Shown here piece by piece: positions 23,226 through 35,336 of a DNA stretch of 64,000 bases. Source of the stretch: Ulota crispa (taxonomy: Eukaryota; Streptophyta; Bryopsida; Orthotrichales; Orthotrichaceae). The first letter of the stretch is position 1. Each line of letters starts with the position of its first letter. The stretch lies in assembly GCA_963920765.1 (NCBI GenBank), contig OY987244.1, positions 12,464,501 to 12,528,500 of the forward strand, given 5' to 3'. The position numbers were made by a program, and so were the translations under genes. Below the pieces are notes generated by a model, which was not told the origin of the DNA, searched no databases, and saw only the letters and a program-made list of their open reading frames with translations.

Positions 23226-23550
23226 TTCCTTTCCCTCTACCTTTTGTCATTTGAATTATTTTTAGATTTATAGAAGCCAAGAAGCAATAAATGAAATTGA
23301 AACTTACTGACTGTATACAAAAATAAACAATGGAAACATATAATCAAAGAAATTTATTCAAATTATATATTTTATTACTCTTTCTTGCTCTTTTATACTA
23401 TGAAAACCTTTTACTTTAGAATTATTTATTTTTAAATTTATAAAAGAACCCTTTATAAATAAGGATCTTTACTTTTGTCAAAATTTTACTTTAGTTAATC
23501 CACTTTGGTTACCAAACTAATACTTTATTTTTCCTTTACTTTGTCTATAC
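23226..23550. other. AT-rich spacer, nothing recognised
   Basis: About 325 bases upstream of the broken dioxygenase gene with no clear promoter element. A short minus-strand ATG-ACA-AAA-GGT-AGA-GGG stretch near 23250 could belong to an earlier exon or N-terminus in another frame. Confidence 0.4.
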
Positions 23551-24475
23551 TATCCCCTAAAGCACTAAGCTCAATTTTTCACCAAAACCGCTCCAAAACT
23601 GTCATTTCTAGTATGAGTACCAAATTTTAAAAAAAAACTTTTTTTGATAAATGTACCCACAAGATCTTGTAGTACACTAGTATCAAAAGATGTGATAAAA
23701 AACCCAAGAGTTTCACCATGAGGATTGTTAGATATTTGAGTTTGAATTAACAAAAAGCCTTTCTTGGTCTATGCAAAAATCCAGGCAGCTGCACTTCGGA
23801 AGGTCATATTTGTATGAAAAAAATTCCAAAATGATTGTGGTTTTTTGGATTTGTTCTTCCAAGCAAGTTCACTAAACACTTGAAACTTTTCAAATCATTT
23901 GGAATTGTCAAACACACTGAAAAACAGTACTAAGTAAAAAGAAGTAGAGAATGATTCAAATCACTAAATTGTTAAGAACCTAAATATGAAAATGAAAAAT
24001 TCCAATCCCAATGGTTATAATGTTTTGATAAAAAATCTACATTTTTTGGTTTTCTTTTTCTAAAACATTAAATATGAGTAAGTTAACGGACATTAAAGTT
24101 TATTTTAGAGTAGAAAATCTATAACTGCTTGTAAACAAAATCTCCTCATAACTTTCATCTCATTGATCAAAATGGAAAAATTCAAAGCTCCCCAAGTATA
24201 CATAAATCTAAAGAACCAATGGGGAAAAACAAAATTCAAAAAATATAATTTCTAAAGAAGTTTTTTGACTCCCTACCAAGCAAAGAAAACTACATATAAT
24301 GCAATAACTTTTGAACCATGAAGTTAAAAGTTATGAAATTTGTTGGGCCTTAAAGCTACTCCTTGGACACATCATGTGTGAAAATTTCAAAGAAAAAGAT
24401 GAAAATCCCAGTGATAGTGAGCTGTCCAAAATTATTATGCTGCCAAAAAAAGGTGTTCGGTGCTTTAGGGGTTAA
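23551..24475 (+). mobile_element. TTAA-flanked nonautonomous element, ~930-bp subfamily
   Basis: CCCCTAAAGCACTAAGCTC begins at 23554, after a degraded left flank (CTAT). The right end TGCTTTAGGGG is followed by TTAA (24472-24475). The interior follows the order of the copy at 29855: an ACCAAAACCGCTCCAAAACT left signature, GAAAAACAGT...AAGTAAAAAGAAGTAGA in the middle, and the right subterminal segment. Confidence 0.7.
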
Positions 24476-24599
24476 ACTCAATATTTATCATTATATCTGT
24501 TTTACTTCATTTAAACTTGAACTCTATTTTTGTGTGTGTTTTACTTTGTTTAAACTTTACTTAAACTTGAACTATGTCCATATGTTTGTATTACTTTGT

Positions 24600-25534
24600 T
24601 TAACCCCTAAAGGACCAACCGTCTCCTTGGAGGACAAATGGACCTCGGGCATGCACCTATGATTAAACCAGTTTTTATAAATTTTTGAATTTTTGAGGTT
24701 GGTGGGGAATTCAAAAATGTATGTGCACATCTAACTTTTTCTTCATTCTGACATTTATTGAAGAAGTTATGCATGAATTTCTGAAAAACGGGGGAGGGCG
24801 AGCAATCTGGGCATCCCAAAAAACTTCTTTAAAATTTGTATTTAAAATAAATAAAAATCTGAAATTGATTCTTTAAATTTTTACATATGTGGAAAGCTTT
24901 GAATAATTCAATTTTGATTGATGAGTGAGAAGTTTTAGTTTGCAGGTAGGTATGGGACTCTCAAACCTTCATTCCTTTTGCCCCTTGTAAAATTTGATGA
25001 TTTAATTTTTTTTTACTTTTCTTTTTTCCAATTTTAGTAGACTAAGATTTCTTGATTTACACATTTGGATTAGAGTAATTTATATTTCTCAATTTTCTAT
25101 AAATCCTCCAAATCTTGCCTAGTGCATATGCAAATTTCATGTCCTTACGGCATTGCAAGATTTTACAAAGTATGATACACACCTCCAATTCATTTGAAAA
25201 TTCTCCCACACATACCTAACTTGGTCTTCTACAAGAAAAAAATAAACCTCAACTTTGTGTAGAACAATTTTTTTGATATTGGAGTGATCAAAGGCTTCTA
25301 AAATTTCCAAGCAGTAGGGAAAAACACTTTTTGTTTCACTTCAGATGTCAATATCTCACTCTTTTACATCTAGAATGAGCTGATTTTTTCCACAAGTACC
25401 TCCCATAGTATAGGGTAAGATCCTCCAGTTGAATTTTCAAAAAACTTTTTTTCCAACTTTTATACTCATTCCCACAAAAGTGACAATTTTCAGTAATTTT
25501 CACAGAAAAATGGGCTTGGTCTTTTAGGGGTTAA
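24600..25534 (-). mobile_element. TTAA-flanked nonautonomous element, ~930-bp subfamily (inverse)
   Basis: TTAA (24600-24603) is followed by CCCCTAAAGGACCAACCGTC. The right end CTTGGTCTTTTAGGGG is followed by TTAA (25531-25534). The interior matches the copy at 29855 in inverse orientation. It includes ATTGAAGAAGTTATGCATGA near the left end, and reads AAAAAACTTTTTTTCC and CACAAAAGTGACAATTTTCA near the right. Both TTAA copies are intact. Confidence 0.85.
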
Positions 25535-27314
25535 AGCCAACTCTTTTTAATTCCTAATTATTTGCAAGATGTTCCTCGCAATAAATATTTGATACAGAGA
25601 AGTGTAATTAAGAGAAAATCCATAGCAAAATAATGCAATTGGGGGTCCAATGAAAAAGAAGAAAAACCGGTTACAAGAGGCTTTGAATGTGTTCTTCCAC
25701 ACGGTTTAATTAAACTCAAAGACTATTTTTCCTTTTTTATGAACTTTATTCAAATTTTCTTTAATTAAAATTAACCTCTTTTCTATTTTTAGCTTACTTT
25801 AGTCAAGCCAGCTTTACTTAAACTTGAACTCTTTTTATTTATGTATTTTACTTTATATAAACTTAGTTTAGTTAAATTTGAACCGTGTTTTTATTTTTCT
25901 TTACTTTAGCTCGATTTAATTGAACTTGAACTCTATTTTTATTTTCATTTTTCTTTGTTCGAACTACATTTTTAACGTAACACTTTATTTAATATTATTA
26001 TACATTTATACATAATAACGGAAATCTAGTACATAAACATGTACATAATAATATTTATGGAATTTTTGATCTTGATTTCTTATAAATTATTGTATAAACT
26101 TAAAAGTCTTATAATTATATCTACTACATAGACTAGTTCTTATTTATAAAAAAATATTTTTATTTCTAATCAAATTATTATGTAAACTCATATTTTAATA
26201 TACATTCTTTTATTTCTTACAAGTTTACGCACCCATTGTACCAATGGATTTAACAAAAATATCCTTGCACTTACAAATTGTTGTAATAGCAATATTATTT
26301 TTGTGCCTTCTATCCCCGTGCTCCCTATCCCCGTGTTTTTTTTTTGCTGAGAAAAAGTTGTGGTGCAATTGTGAGTGACAGTGCAACTGCCTGTGACATG
26401 TTGTTAACATCCAATAAAGAATTGTAGGTGATTTTACTTTATACCATTATAACTTTGTTAAACTTGTACTCTACTCTATTTTTTAGGTGGAACTAAAGAT
26501 GGACTTTGCAAAATTGTCCTCCTCCCCTATGGAATCGTCGAATTTGACCGCGTGATATTCTGATATTATATAGATGTGTTTATACTTCTCTCTTCAAGAG
26601 TACTAGTATACAGGCACACGTTTTGCATGAGTTGGACATATATGGGTAATGCAACATTCAATTTTACAAAAAAATCAATATCTTCCAAATCAATTGGTCT
26701 AGAATATAATCATCATGTACTTCATAGAAAATCAAAATCTCATAGTTGGTTCAAAATCTAACCTTGATGCATTGTAATTTTGGTCCTTTTTTGAAACCAA
26801 AAATAGTGATTGCCTTCATCACAATGCTATTCTTAAGTATTTTGTTAGGAGGCAGTTGATCTTTTGTTGATTTTTTGGCACATGGTTGGAGGGCATTTGG
26901 TGTTTTATATTTGGTGCATCTTTTTTTATTTCAACTTCCACCAAGAAGTTCTAGAAGGTTTTGGAGGACATGATTAGAGGGTGCTTGGTGTTTTGTATTT
27001 AGGGCTTTTTTATTGCTTCAACTTACTCTAAAAAGTTCTAGAAGGTTCTGAAAAAGGGCACAAAGTCAGTGAGGGTTAGGCTCCCACTTAGTAGTATAGA
27101 TATGTTATGTGCATTGTGAACAATTGGTTCCAAAGTGTCCCTATGTATATACTTGAAGGTTTAGTATCAATTTATTTTTTTATTTTTTAAAACTTTATTA
27201 TTATGTGTTTAGAAATCTCTTATTTAAATATCTTTTATTTATGGTGTGAGCATTGTGAACAATTGGTTCCAAAGCGTCCCCATAAATATTTGAGGGTTCA
27301 ATATTAAGTCTTTT

Positions 27315-27358
<44 letters not shown>

Positions 27359-28283
27359 CCAACTACATAATTACATGTTTAGATTTTTTTCTTAAAGTGT
27401 TTAGTATTATGACTTTTATTTATTTATTTGATATTATGTTTTTAGAAATCTCTATTCATTAGTATTAAAACAAATTTTTATAAGCATGAACTTTAGATAA
27501 GTTCGTGTTTAAAAAAAATTTCATTAGTACATGTTTATTTTAAAGGGGTCCAAGGATATTAGGTATAGGCTTCCTTTTGAGGATTAAAGTGAATATTTCT
27601 TAAACTTCATTCCAGCCCATAGTAGGCATATATATGTGAACTCTAAAAATTCATGTTTCATTCATTGAGGCACAAAGTCACAAACTAATACAAGGTAGTT
27701 CATTTTGAGAATACTCAAATTATATTTAAAAATTAAAAAAAAATAATAATATAAAATAAAAGATAGAATATTCTTTCTTTCTAGCGGCTTAGCCAAAAAT
27801 ATACCATACAAAACTAGTTGGTCCAAAAGAATGTAGGATATTGATCAATTAAGCTAAATAAACTCTTGAGGCTATGTTGTCCACATGAGGTACCCCTACT
27901 TTACATTGCTTTCTTGGATCCTATTGCTACTTTGTATTATTCTTCATATTTCTATTAAGTCATTTATATATTACATAGATATTTGTTCTTTGTCTTTTCT
28001 ATGAATTAATATACCTTAGTTTATTCACCTACTTTGTAAGGTTGAGAACACATGTTTTTGCTTGATTGTGCAGGGCCCAAGTAAAAAACTAGAAAGACCT
28101 AGGCTTATTTGGGGGAGGCAAAGTGTGGCTTGTGCGGCTTGCTTTGGATGGAGTCTGACATTGCTATTTAGTTCAAAAACCTAAGATAGCCATGGCTTGT
28201 TGCAATTTTTCTAAAACTCTCCTCCTTCTTTTGAACTCCCTTTGCTACAACAAGATGGTGACATGTCACACAACACCTTTTTA
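25535..28283. other. AT-rich intergenic stretch with local tandem duplications
   Basis: No gene is recognised. Two local duplications are visible. GCATTGTGAACAATTGGTTC followed by CAAAG(T/C)GTCCC occurs near 27112 and again near 27249. A segment with GGGTGCTTGGTGTTTT and AGTTCTAGAAGGTT occurs at about 26895-26960 and 26980-27050. Confidence 0.55.
27317..27358. repeat. Poly-T run of 42 bases
   Basis: An uninterrupted T homopolymer follows the second copy of the local duplication. It could be the reverse-strand poly-A tail of a retroposed sequence, but no source gene is recognisable on its left. Confidence 0.9.
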
Positions 28284-29221
28284 TTTACCCCTAAAGGATT
28301 GAGCCATTTTTTCAGTGAAAATCACTCAAAACTGCCACTTTTGGGGGATTAGTAAGAAGGTAGTTTTTTTTAAAAAAATTTGGGAAATCCAACCGTAGGA
28401 TCTTGTCCTATAGAGGATTAGGTACTTGTGGGAAAAAAATGAGCTCTTTCCAAAAGGAGATGAGTGAGATATTACATCTAAAATGAAAAGAAAAGTTTTT
28501 TTCATGCTGCCCCAAATTTTTAGAAGCCTTTGACCACTTTTATAACAAAAAAGTTGCTCTATCCAAAGTTGTGCTTTTTTTTTTCCATGTAGGAGATCAA
28601 GTTAGGTATGTGTGGGAGAATTTTCAAATCAATTGGAACTACACGATACATGGGAAAAATTAGTAAGTAAAAAGAAGTAGAGAATGAGCCAAATCAATAA
28701 ATTGTTAAGAATTTAATCATTAAAATGAAAATTGCAAATCCTAATGGTCAAAATGTTGTGATGAACAATCTACTTCCTTTTGTTTAAATTTATTCCAAAA
28801 TAATGAAAATTGAGTAAAATAAAGGACTTCAAAGTTTATTTTAGAGTAGAGAATCCATAACTTGCCCGCAAACAAAAACTCCTTATAACTTTGATCTCAT
28901 TGATTGAAATTGAATGATTCAAAGCTTCTCACCTATAAGAAAAATTCTACAGAACCAATTTCAAATTTTAAATTAAAAATTAAATAAATTTAAAGAAGTT
29001 TTTGGGCTGCCCAAGCGGGCAGTCCTCAACAAATTTTCAGAAATTCTTGCATGACTTCTTCAATAATTATCAGAATGAGGAAAAATTAGATGCCCACGTA
29101 GATCTTTGAATTCCCCACCTTCAATAAAAGTTTCAGAAAATCACACAAAGTAATTTATCCCAAGGTACATGCGCAAACTCCCACCTGTCCCCCGAAGGGA
29201 CAACATTCCTTTAGGGGTTAA
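28284..29221 (+). mobile_element. TTAA-flanked nonautonomous element, ~930-bp subfamily
   Basis: The left flank TTTA (28284-28287) precedes CCCCTAAAGGATTGAGCC. The right end ATTCCTTTAGGGG is followed by TTAA (29218-29221). Near the right end a hairpin TTGTCCC...GGGACAA stem (CCTGTCCCCCGAAGGGACAA region, about 29184-29203) precedes the terminus. Confidence 0.85.
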
Positions 29222-29286
29222 ATGTTAGTACAATTAATCATTGAGTGCCATGTAATTTTTTTTCAAATTGAAGGCCTTCGCTGAAA

Positions 29287-29392
29287 CCATGGTCAAATCT
29301 ACAAAAAGTTAACAAAGATTGTGACCTAATCTACAGGATACTATTGATTACATCACAATCTTTGTTAACTTTTTGTGGATTTGACCATAGTT
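29287..29392. repeat. Perfect inverted repeat with ~38-bp arms
   Basis: AACCATGGTCAAATCTAC...AACAAAGATTGTGA (29287-29323) is mirrored by TCACAATCTTTGTTAAC...GATTTGACCATAGTTT (29352-29392) with one or two mismatches. The spacer is about 28 bases. It lies between two TTAA elements and looks like a short foldback. No target repeat is evident. Confidence 0.8.
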
Positions 29393-29854
29393 TCCTTGTT
29401 GTGAGGTTAGTCCCAACATTTCCCTCCTCAAAGAAGAAAATACCATGGTTGAGTGTTGCTTCTCCACATGGCATTGCTGGTGTCAAATGGAGAAGTTGTT
29501 TAGTGCCCAACTTAGGTTTCTTCTTTTTGACAAATTTTTGCCTAAATCTTACCTCAACTTGTTACAGTAAAAAAAATTGAGTCAAAAAGCGGATAAAATT
29601 GCCAAATCCCTCCTTGAACAAAAACCCAATTTTCTAGATTTTGAGTGAAAGTAGCTTATATTGGTAAAATTTTGAATGAACTCAAACACATCGTTCATTC
29701 TTACCAATTTTAGTAAAATTGTGGATGAACTCAAATACATCAATCATTGTTACCAATTTAAGCCAAAATTTGGATGAACTTTAACACATCATTCATCCTT
29801 ACCAATTTAAGCCAAATTTCCCTTACCATCATGCATTTTGGGGTACAGGTCTCT

Positions 29855-30808
29855 CTAACCCCTAAAGGCCCAAGCCTTTTTTTTGTGTGAAAATCACTCA
29901 AAAGTGCCACTTTTGGAGGAGTGAGGAGAAATGTTTTATTTTTTATTTTCTTTGGAAATCCAACCAAGAGATCTTGCCCTAGACTATGAGAGGTACTTGT
30001 GGGAAAAAAAACTAGCTCATTCTAGTTGTAGAGGAGTGAGATATTCACATCTAAAGTGAAAACAAAAGTTTTTTCCCCTGCTGCTCGGAAATTTTAGAAG
30101 CCTTTAACAACTCTTATATCAAAAAAATTGCTCTATGCAAAGTTGAGGTTTATTTTTCCCATGTAGAAGACCAAGTTAGGTAAATGAGGGAGAATTTTCA
30201 AATGAAACGGAGGTGTGGATCATACTTTGTAAAATCTTGCAATGCCGTAAGTTCATGAAATTTGCATATACACTAAGCAAAATTGGAGGATTTATGTAAA
30301 TTCAAAAACCCAAATTACTTTGATCCAAATGGTGAAAACCAAGGAATCTTAATCTACTACAACTTGCAAAAAAAAAGTAAAAAAAAAAATACACAAAGAG
30401 CTCAAAAAAGTAAAGCAACAAGTTTTACAAGGGGGAAAAGGAATGGAGGTTTGGGAGTCCCATACCTACCCACAAACTAAAACTTCTCATAACTTTCATC
30501 TCATCTATCAGAATTGAATGATTCAAAGCTTCCCAAATACATAAAAATTTAAAGAACCAATTTCAAAATTTTATTTAAAAAAGTTGCAATTTTTTTTTTG
30601 CGGCCCAGTTCTCCCCTGTTTTTCAGTCATTCATGCATAACTTCTTCAATAATTGTCAGAATGAAGGAAAAATTAGATTCCCACGCAGATCTTATAATTT
30701 CCCATCTTCAATAAAAGTTTCAGAAAATCACACAAAGTAGTTTAGCCATAGGTACCAGCCCAAAATCCCATTTGTGCCTAGAGGGGACAATGGGCCTTTA
30801 GGGGCTAA
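29855..30808 (+). mobile_element. TTAA-family element with CTAA on both sides, ~950 bp
   Basis: The left flank CTAA (29855-29858) precedes CCCCTAAAGGCCCAAGCC. The right end GGGCCTTTAGGGG is followed by CTAA (30805-30808). The flank is the same in direct orientation on both sides, as expected for a target duplication at a variant TTAA site. The right CTAA is also the start of an adjacent TAAGGTAGGAGG element, so an alternative reading is possible. The interior carries the AAAATCACTCAAAAGTGCC left signature and the GTTATGCATGAA-type segment (inverse) near the right. Confidence 0.8.
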
Positions 30809-31208
30809 GGTAGGAGGCTTGAAAAGCGACCTTTGTCAGATAATGAGCCCCATAGGTAGCCCAAAAATGGATAAGATGTGGTTCTTGAATAGAACCTCCT
30901 TAGTCTTAAAAGGAAAATTGTCTTTTATTGCAAGAGCCAATCACATTCCTTGATTTCACCTAATCTCTTTAAAAAATACAGGAGGATGGTTTATGGGAGA
31001 TCTAGAATCATAAATAGATACCTACTACATAAAACTTTGAAAATTCATCAACAATTCAATAATGCCTCAAAAAATATGAAAAGAATTGGGTTACATTTAG
31101 CATCCATTTCTCTTTGTCTGAAAACTACACAAAAATCTTCTTGTTGCGGGAACACCACAAAAAATAGATCAGCCCTTAATAGGGTTGCTTTTCGAGCCTC
31201 CTAACTTA
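30806..31208. mobile_element. TAAGGTAGGAGG-ended element (copy ii)
   Basis: The left end TAAGGTAGGAGGCTTGAAAA (30806) is mirrored by GTTGCTTTTCGAGCCTCCTA at the right (to 31208). The interior is about 370 bp with no inverted structure and no coding capacity. It abuts the TTAA-family element on its left without a gap. Confidence 0.7.
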
Positions 31209-31317
31209 TCGTACCATGACCAAAACAAAGGAAACCCTAGCCAGACCCTGCTGGCCGGTGTTACTTTGTGGGCTGCATGGAGAAACTCTAATGTTTGGCG
31301 ATGAGGTATTTTGTCCA

Positions 31318-31638
31318 TTAACCCCTAAACGTCGGCATAGATGAAAAACGTCCTTTGCCTAAAAAAAACAACTATGTATCCCAAAAAAAGATTGGTTTTG
31401 ATTTGATTTTTTTAGAAGTGATCATAAATGCGTAGTGCATCATGAAAGGCAAAATATTACCTCTTGAGATACATTCATTTTGTTTTAAAACCCAAATTGT
31501 GATTCATGGTATTAGCTCCCAAGCTGCCCTTCTTGCAATTTTCATGAGGACAGCATGCACTATTGGCTTTTCCAACTTTTCTATAGAATGCTATAAGCAA
31601 GGCAAGCCATGGTGATCCATCCGTCCTTTAAGGGTTAA
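31318..31638 (+). mobile_element. TTAA-flanked nonautonomous element, ~375-bp subfamily
   Basis: TTAA (31318-31321) is followed by CCCCTAAACGTCGGCATAG. The right end CCGTCCTTTAAGGG is followed by TTAA (31635-31638). It shares GCTGCCCTTCTTGCAATTTT and TCATGAGGACAGCATGC with the copy at 15801. Confidence 0.85.
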
Positions 31639-32756
31639 TTATACCGACGTTGCATGCCTGGTGTCAACGAGTGGTGAGGGAGGTGAAGTTGATGTACCAA
31701 TTTCTTCTTCGCACATTTTTAATGCATGCAAGGAGCTTGCGTGGTGCCGGTCTGTATAGTATTGGCCTAAGTTAATTATATGTGATCTTTTTCTCCCCGT
31801 TTTTGTTTGGAAGGATTCCAATAAGCTTAACATCGGCCATAGATTGCCTGCTCTGGAGTCCAGAAGACCACAACTGAGGTCAAGTTCCATGGATAGCTGG
31901 CAGAGAACTCGAGGTTTGATCGCTGGTTCGGTTTTTTGATCAACTGATGGAGCGATATTGTATTCAGGTCAGTGTTTAAATTGGAATTTTGTGTTTGGTG
32001 CTAGTTTGGCATTTGTCTTTTTTTTGGGTGCAAATTTGGCTTCTTTCATTTACTTTTTGGTGAAATTCACAGGTGATTTCCACCTTTTTAGTGCAAAAAG
32101 ACATCTAAAGCAAATGATTGTGGCATGACATGTGGGAAAAGGGGGACAAAAGCAGTCCCTTCATTGGTGAATTTTGGCAAATTACACTTAATGTTTTCAA
32201 TGGTTCTAGTGCTAATTTCATGCTTTTAAAAAAAAAATAGCTTTCTCGCAATTTATAGCCCCAAACAAAAACACTGATTCAGGTGTGTTTCACTAAGAAT
32301 GGAGTAAGTTAATTGTTAGTTAAATATAAGGTTAGTGAGTTTTAGAGAAGCCATTTCCATTTGTTTCATAATTAGTTGGACACAACCTGCCGTGTATTGT
32401 TCATTGGCATTATTAGTGTATATTAAAGTTAAAAATTCTGCCCCCTAGAGTAGGAATTTCTGTTCAACATACTTCGATGAAGTTTGTTGAATAGAAATTG
32501 TATGAAACCTGTTATTTCTTATTTCAAAGTTGTTGTTACCAGTGTCTTGCCTAACGAGTGTTATAATTACTGAGAACTGATCAGCATGAAGTTGTGCATT
32601 TTGATGTGCCCATTCTTACATTGGTTGAGCATTTTACCGCTAGACTAGTTCCCGCAAATGGTTTAAATTTAGAATTTTTCCTTTTCTTTTTATAGTAGTT
32701 GGACATAGGGTTAGAATTTGGAAACATGCTAGTTGTTTGAGAGGCCATAGTAGTGA
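31639..32756. other. Upstream flank of the F-box/LRR gene, no gene recognised
   Basis: About 1.1 kb with no ORF of note and no recognised repeat. It would contain the promoter of the F-box/LRR gene before that gene was broken. Confidence 0.45.
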
Positions 32757-32980
32757 TAGGGCAATGAACGGCCCGAAAGCCCTTTGCGCTCGTATGTACG
32801 GTCAAACATATTTGAACTGTTCTGAAGGCTTTCCAAATTTTTTTATGCACCCACCATCATACAACATTTTAATATGTATGGTTGTAACACTTAAATTCTA
32901 ACTAATTCAAATTTCTAAATATTAGTTACGATTGTATTTGGTACCGTAGCTCCAGAGCCCAATGGCCCTTCAGAGGTTAA
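32757..32980 (-). mobile_element. TTAA-family element, ~220-bp subfamily, left end eroded
   Basis: The right end GGCCCTTCAGAGG is followed by TTAA (32977-32980). The interior matches, inverted, the copy at 61367-61586: a GCATGTACA/CGTATGTACGG stretch, GGCTTTCC, ACCATCATACAAC, TATGGTTGTAACACTTAA and GTATTTGGTACCGTA. The left end is degraded (GGGCAATGAACGGCCC). It lies 78 bases upstream of the F-box gene start. Confidence 0.65.
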
Positions 32981-33113
32981 GCTTGGATTAGGAGGTTTGC
33001 ATTCGGTATTCATGTTGTGTTGTGGCGGTAGGGTTTTATATAGGAAAACTCTCCAGCCATGACAAAAGAGCAGGAGTCCGGAGCACTGATATTGACTCTT
33101 CCTAATGAGACGT

Positions 33114-35336
33114 TGTCATGATGGAGATATCTCCATCATGTAGATACTTGTTATTTATTTATGTTTGTATTGATTTCAATAAATCAACAGTTGAGGCAAA
33201 AGGGGTGGTCGTGGTGAAGATCATGGTTTGGTGACAGCGCAGCAGCCATAGATTCCAGTTCGCTGCGCCGTCCCTTCACATGTACAGCTCAGGGGCTGTA
33301 GGTAGCGGGTTGGCTGGGCCAATTTCTTGCCTCACTAGCTGCCAAGCCGTGAGCTGCCATCACCGCTCGACGAGTTCGATGGGATGCAAACCCGGACCGG
33401 CGGGCGGCCAGAGACGACTGCTTCTCCAACCAACCAAGTTCACGACTTGGCGACTGAAGACAAACATTTGACGCTATTATATGCTCGCAAGGGCACGTGG
33501 CCACTTTACGATGGTGTTTATTTTGTAATTTAATCATTTTTATATGTTTATCTAGATGTTTTGGAAGACTCATATATTTTGCCTTTGTTTGAATAAAAAT
33601 ACTAAGGATTTAGAAATTAATGGGAAAGGTGTGAAAGGAAAAAGGGTTTGGCATTTATGGTGGAATTAGGATAGGAAAGAGCATGAGCTGATGTGCCCCA
33701 CCTCCCTACCTTAGATAGGGTCGAAATTATGGAGGAAAGATCCTTTAGTAGTTAGAAGTTAGTATATGAGTATTGATGAGAAGAAGGAGAAAATCCCGAA
33801 ACTTTGATGTGAGAGATTTTTTTGTGTATACATGATTTTGAAATGAAATTTGAGGAGATTGTTCCTTGTGTGATTACCTTTTCAAAATGAATTTGCAAAT
33901 TTGATTTGAAGTTGTGATGCAAAAGTTATGAGTGTTTGAACTTTGGAGTCAAAAAGCCAAACTATGAAGAAAGGCTGAGACTTTGACAAGCCATAACTTA
34001 TGATTTGTGTATCATTTTGCAACAAAATTTGAAGGGAGTGTTTATCTTAGTCTTGGCTTTTTAGAAAGTCCTTAAACTTGAGATTTGAAACTTGAACGAG
34101 AAAGTTATGGAAGTGTGAAGGTTTGGAGGTGGCTGCCCTTTTGTTATGAGAAAGCCGAAACTTTGAAGAGCTACAACTTTTGGACAATATAAAATTTTCT
34201 TTTCAGATTTTTAGGAGTGATAGTTTGTTGTCATAGATTTTTGAATTGTCTTCAATCATTTCATTTGGAGTTTTATTGAAGAAGTTATAGTGGGTAAAAG
34301 TTGGGGGTTTGGGTGCTCTCTAAAGAATTGAGACCCACACTTTGATTGACTAGAGCTTTCGGACAAAGTTTTATTTTGAAGTGAAAATTTTATGGATTAT
34401 AGCCAATGATATCATCTTTTTAAATTGATATCACATTTCTATGAGTGACATATAGAACAAAAGTTATAAAAGTTTATAGAGGCAGTGTTTAGTTTGTAAG
34501 GAGGAAGAAGAGCCTTTACTTTGAACCCGCATAACTTTTGGAAAGTAGCTTAGATTGAGTTGAAATTTGAAGAGATGTTAAAAAGTTAAAAGAGTTTTTC
34601 AAATTACTATTACACTTAGCATTTGGATCCTTGAGCTATCTGTGGCACTAGATAGAAAGTCGCAGCTTTTCTAGGACTTGTTATTTGTGATTATCTTCAT
34701 TGTTTTTATTAAAACATGAAGACTTGAAGATTTGAAGACATGAAGACTTGAAGACTTGAAGACATGAAGACTTGAAGACATGAAGACATGAAGACTTGAA
34801 GACATGAAGATTTGAAGATCTGAAGATATGAAGATTTCAAGAGGAATGTTTTGGGTTTATTTTTTATGTATGTGTGGGATGTGGCTTTGCTATTCTTAAC
34901 CGGTTTTGGAGGCTCGTTTGTCAATTTATTTCCATTCTGTTTTATAAACCTTATTGCGGGCAGTTTGGATTAAACCAAACTTAACCCTATTTATTGTCGT
35001 AGTGACGAAGTAGGATTAATCACCTACATGGTCGAGACTTGCTCTATTCTCACGATTTGGAGTTTTGGCCAGCAAATCGTGAATTTGATTTTAAGATCCC
35101 GTCATACGGACGGCAGCTTGTGTTTGCTGTCCCGATCTACTCGTCCCGTATCCAGTGGACTCTTATCCCTACCTTGACCCTTATACTCTTAGAGCCAGCC
35201 ATAGGATAGGCCAATGGAAGACTGAAGACTGAAGATTTGAAGAGAAGATCAAGATTGACGACGATTTTAGTCGGCAACGCACGATTGCAGCAAGACACCT
35301 TGCGTGTTCCCAAGGCGCGCTCTTCTCAACCCAACA
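33114..35336 (+). mobile_element. Solo LTR, copy 2, inserted in the F-box exon
   Basis: It starts TGTCATGATGGAG and ends TCTTCTCAACCCAACA. ACGT immediately precedes it (33110-33113) and follows it (35337-35340). The base T next to each flank allows a 5-bp reading, ACGTT/ACGTT. It is the same family and orientation as 1468-3202 but about 490 bp longer. The extra part lies around 34740-35230. No internal retrotransposon region exists. The insertion point is inside the F-box codons, between ACG and TTG. Confidence 0.82.
34717..34840. repeat. GAAGACTTGAAGACAT tandem repeat inside solo LTR copy 2
   Basis: About 124 bases of imperfect 8- and 16-base units of the GAAGA(C/T)(T/A)T kind. Copy 1 of the LTR has only a few of these units at the same place, and the roughly 480 bp that follows is missing there. 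Recombination between GAAGACT units would explain the length difference. Confidence 0.85.

Noticed and set aside
27317..27358. Poly-T as the tail of a processed pseudogene
   Set aside because: No intronless gene-like sequence is recognisable next to it, and flanking target repeats are not evident.
33280..33573. ORFs inside the solo LTR (also 1612-1824)
   Set aside because: Present in both LTR copies but with differing frames and no protein similarity, so they are treated as LTR sequence.
34709..34924. Frame with SSCLQVFM repeats
   Set aside because: Translation of the GAAGACTT tandem repeat inside the solo LTR.
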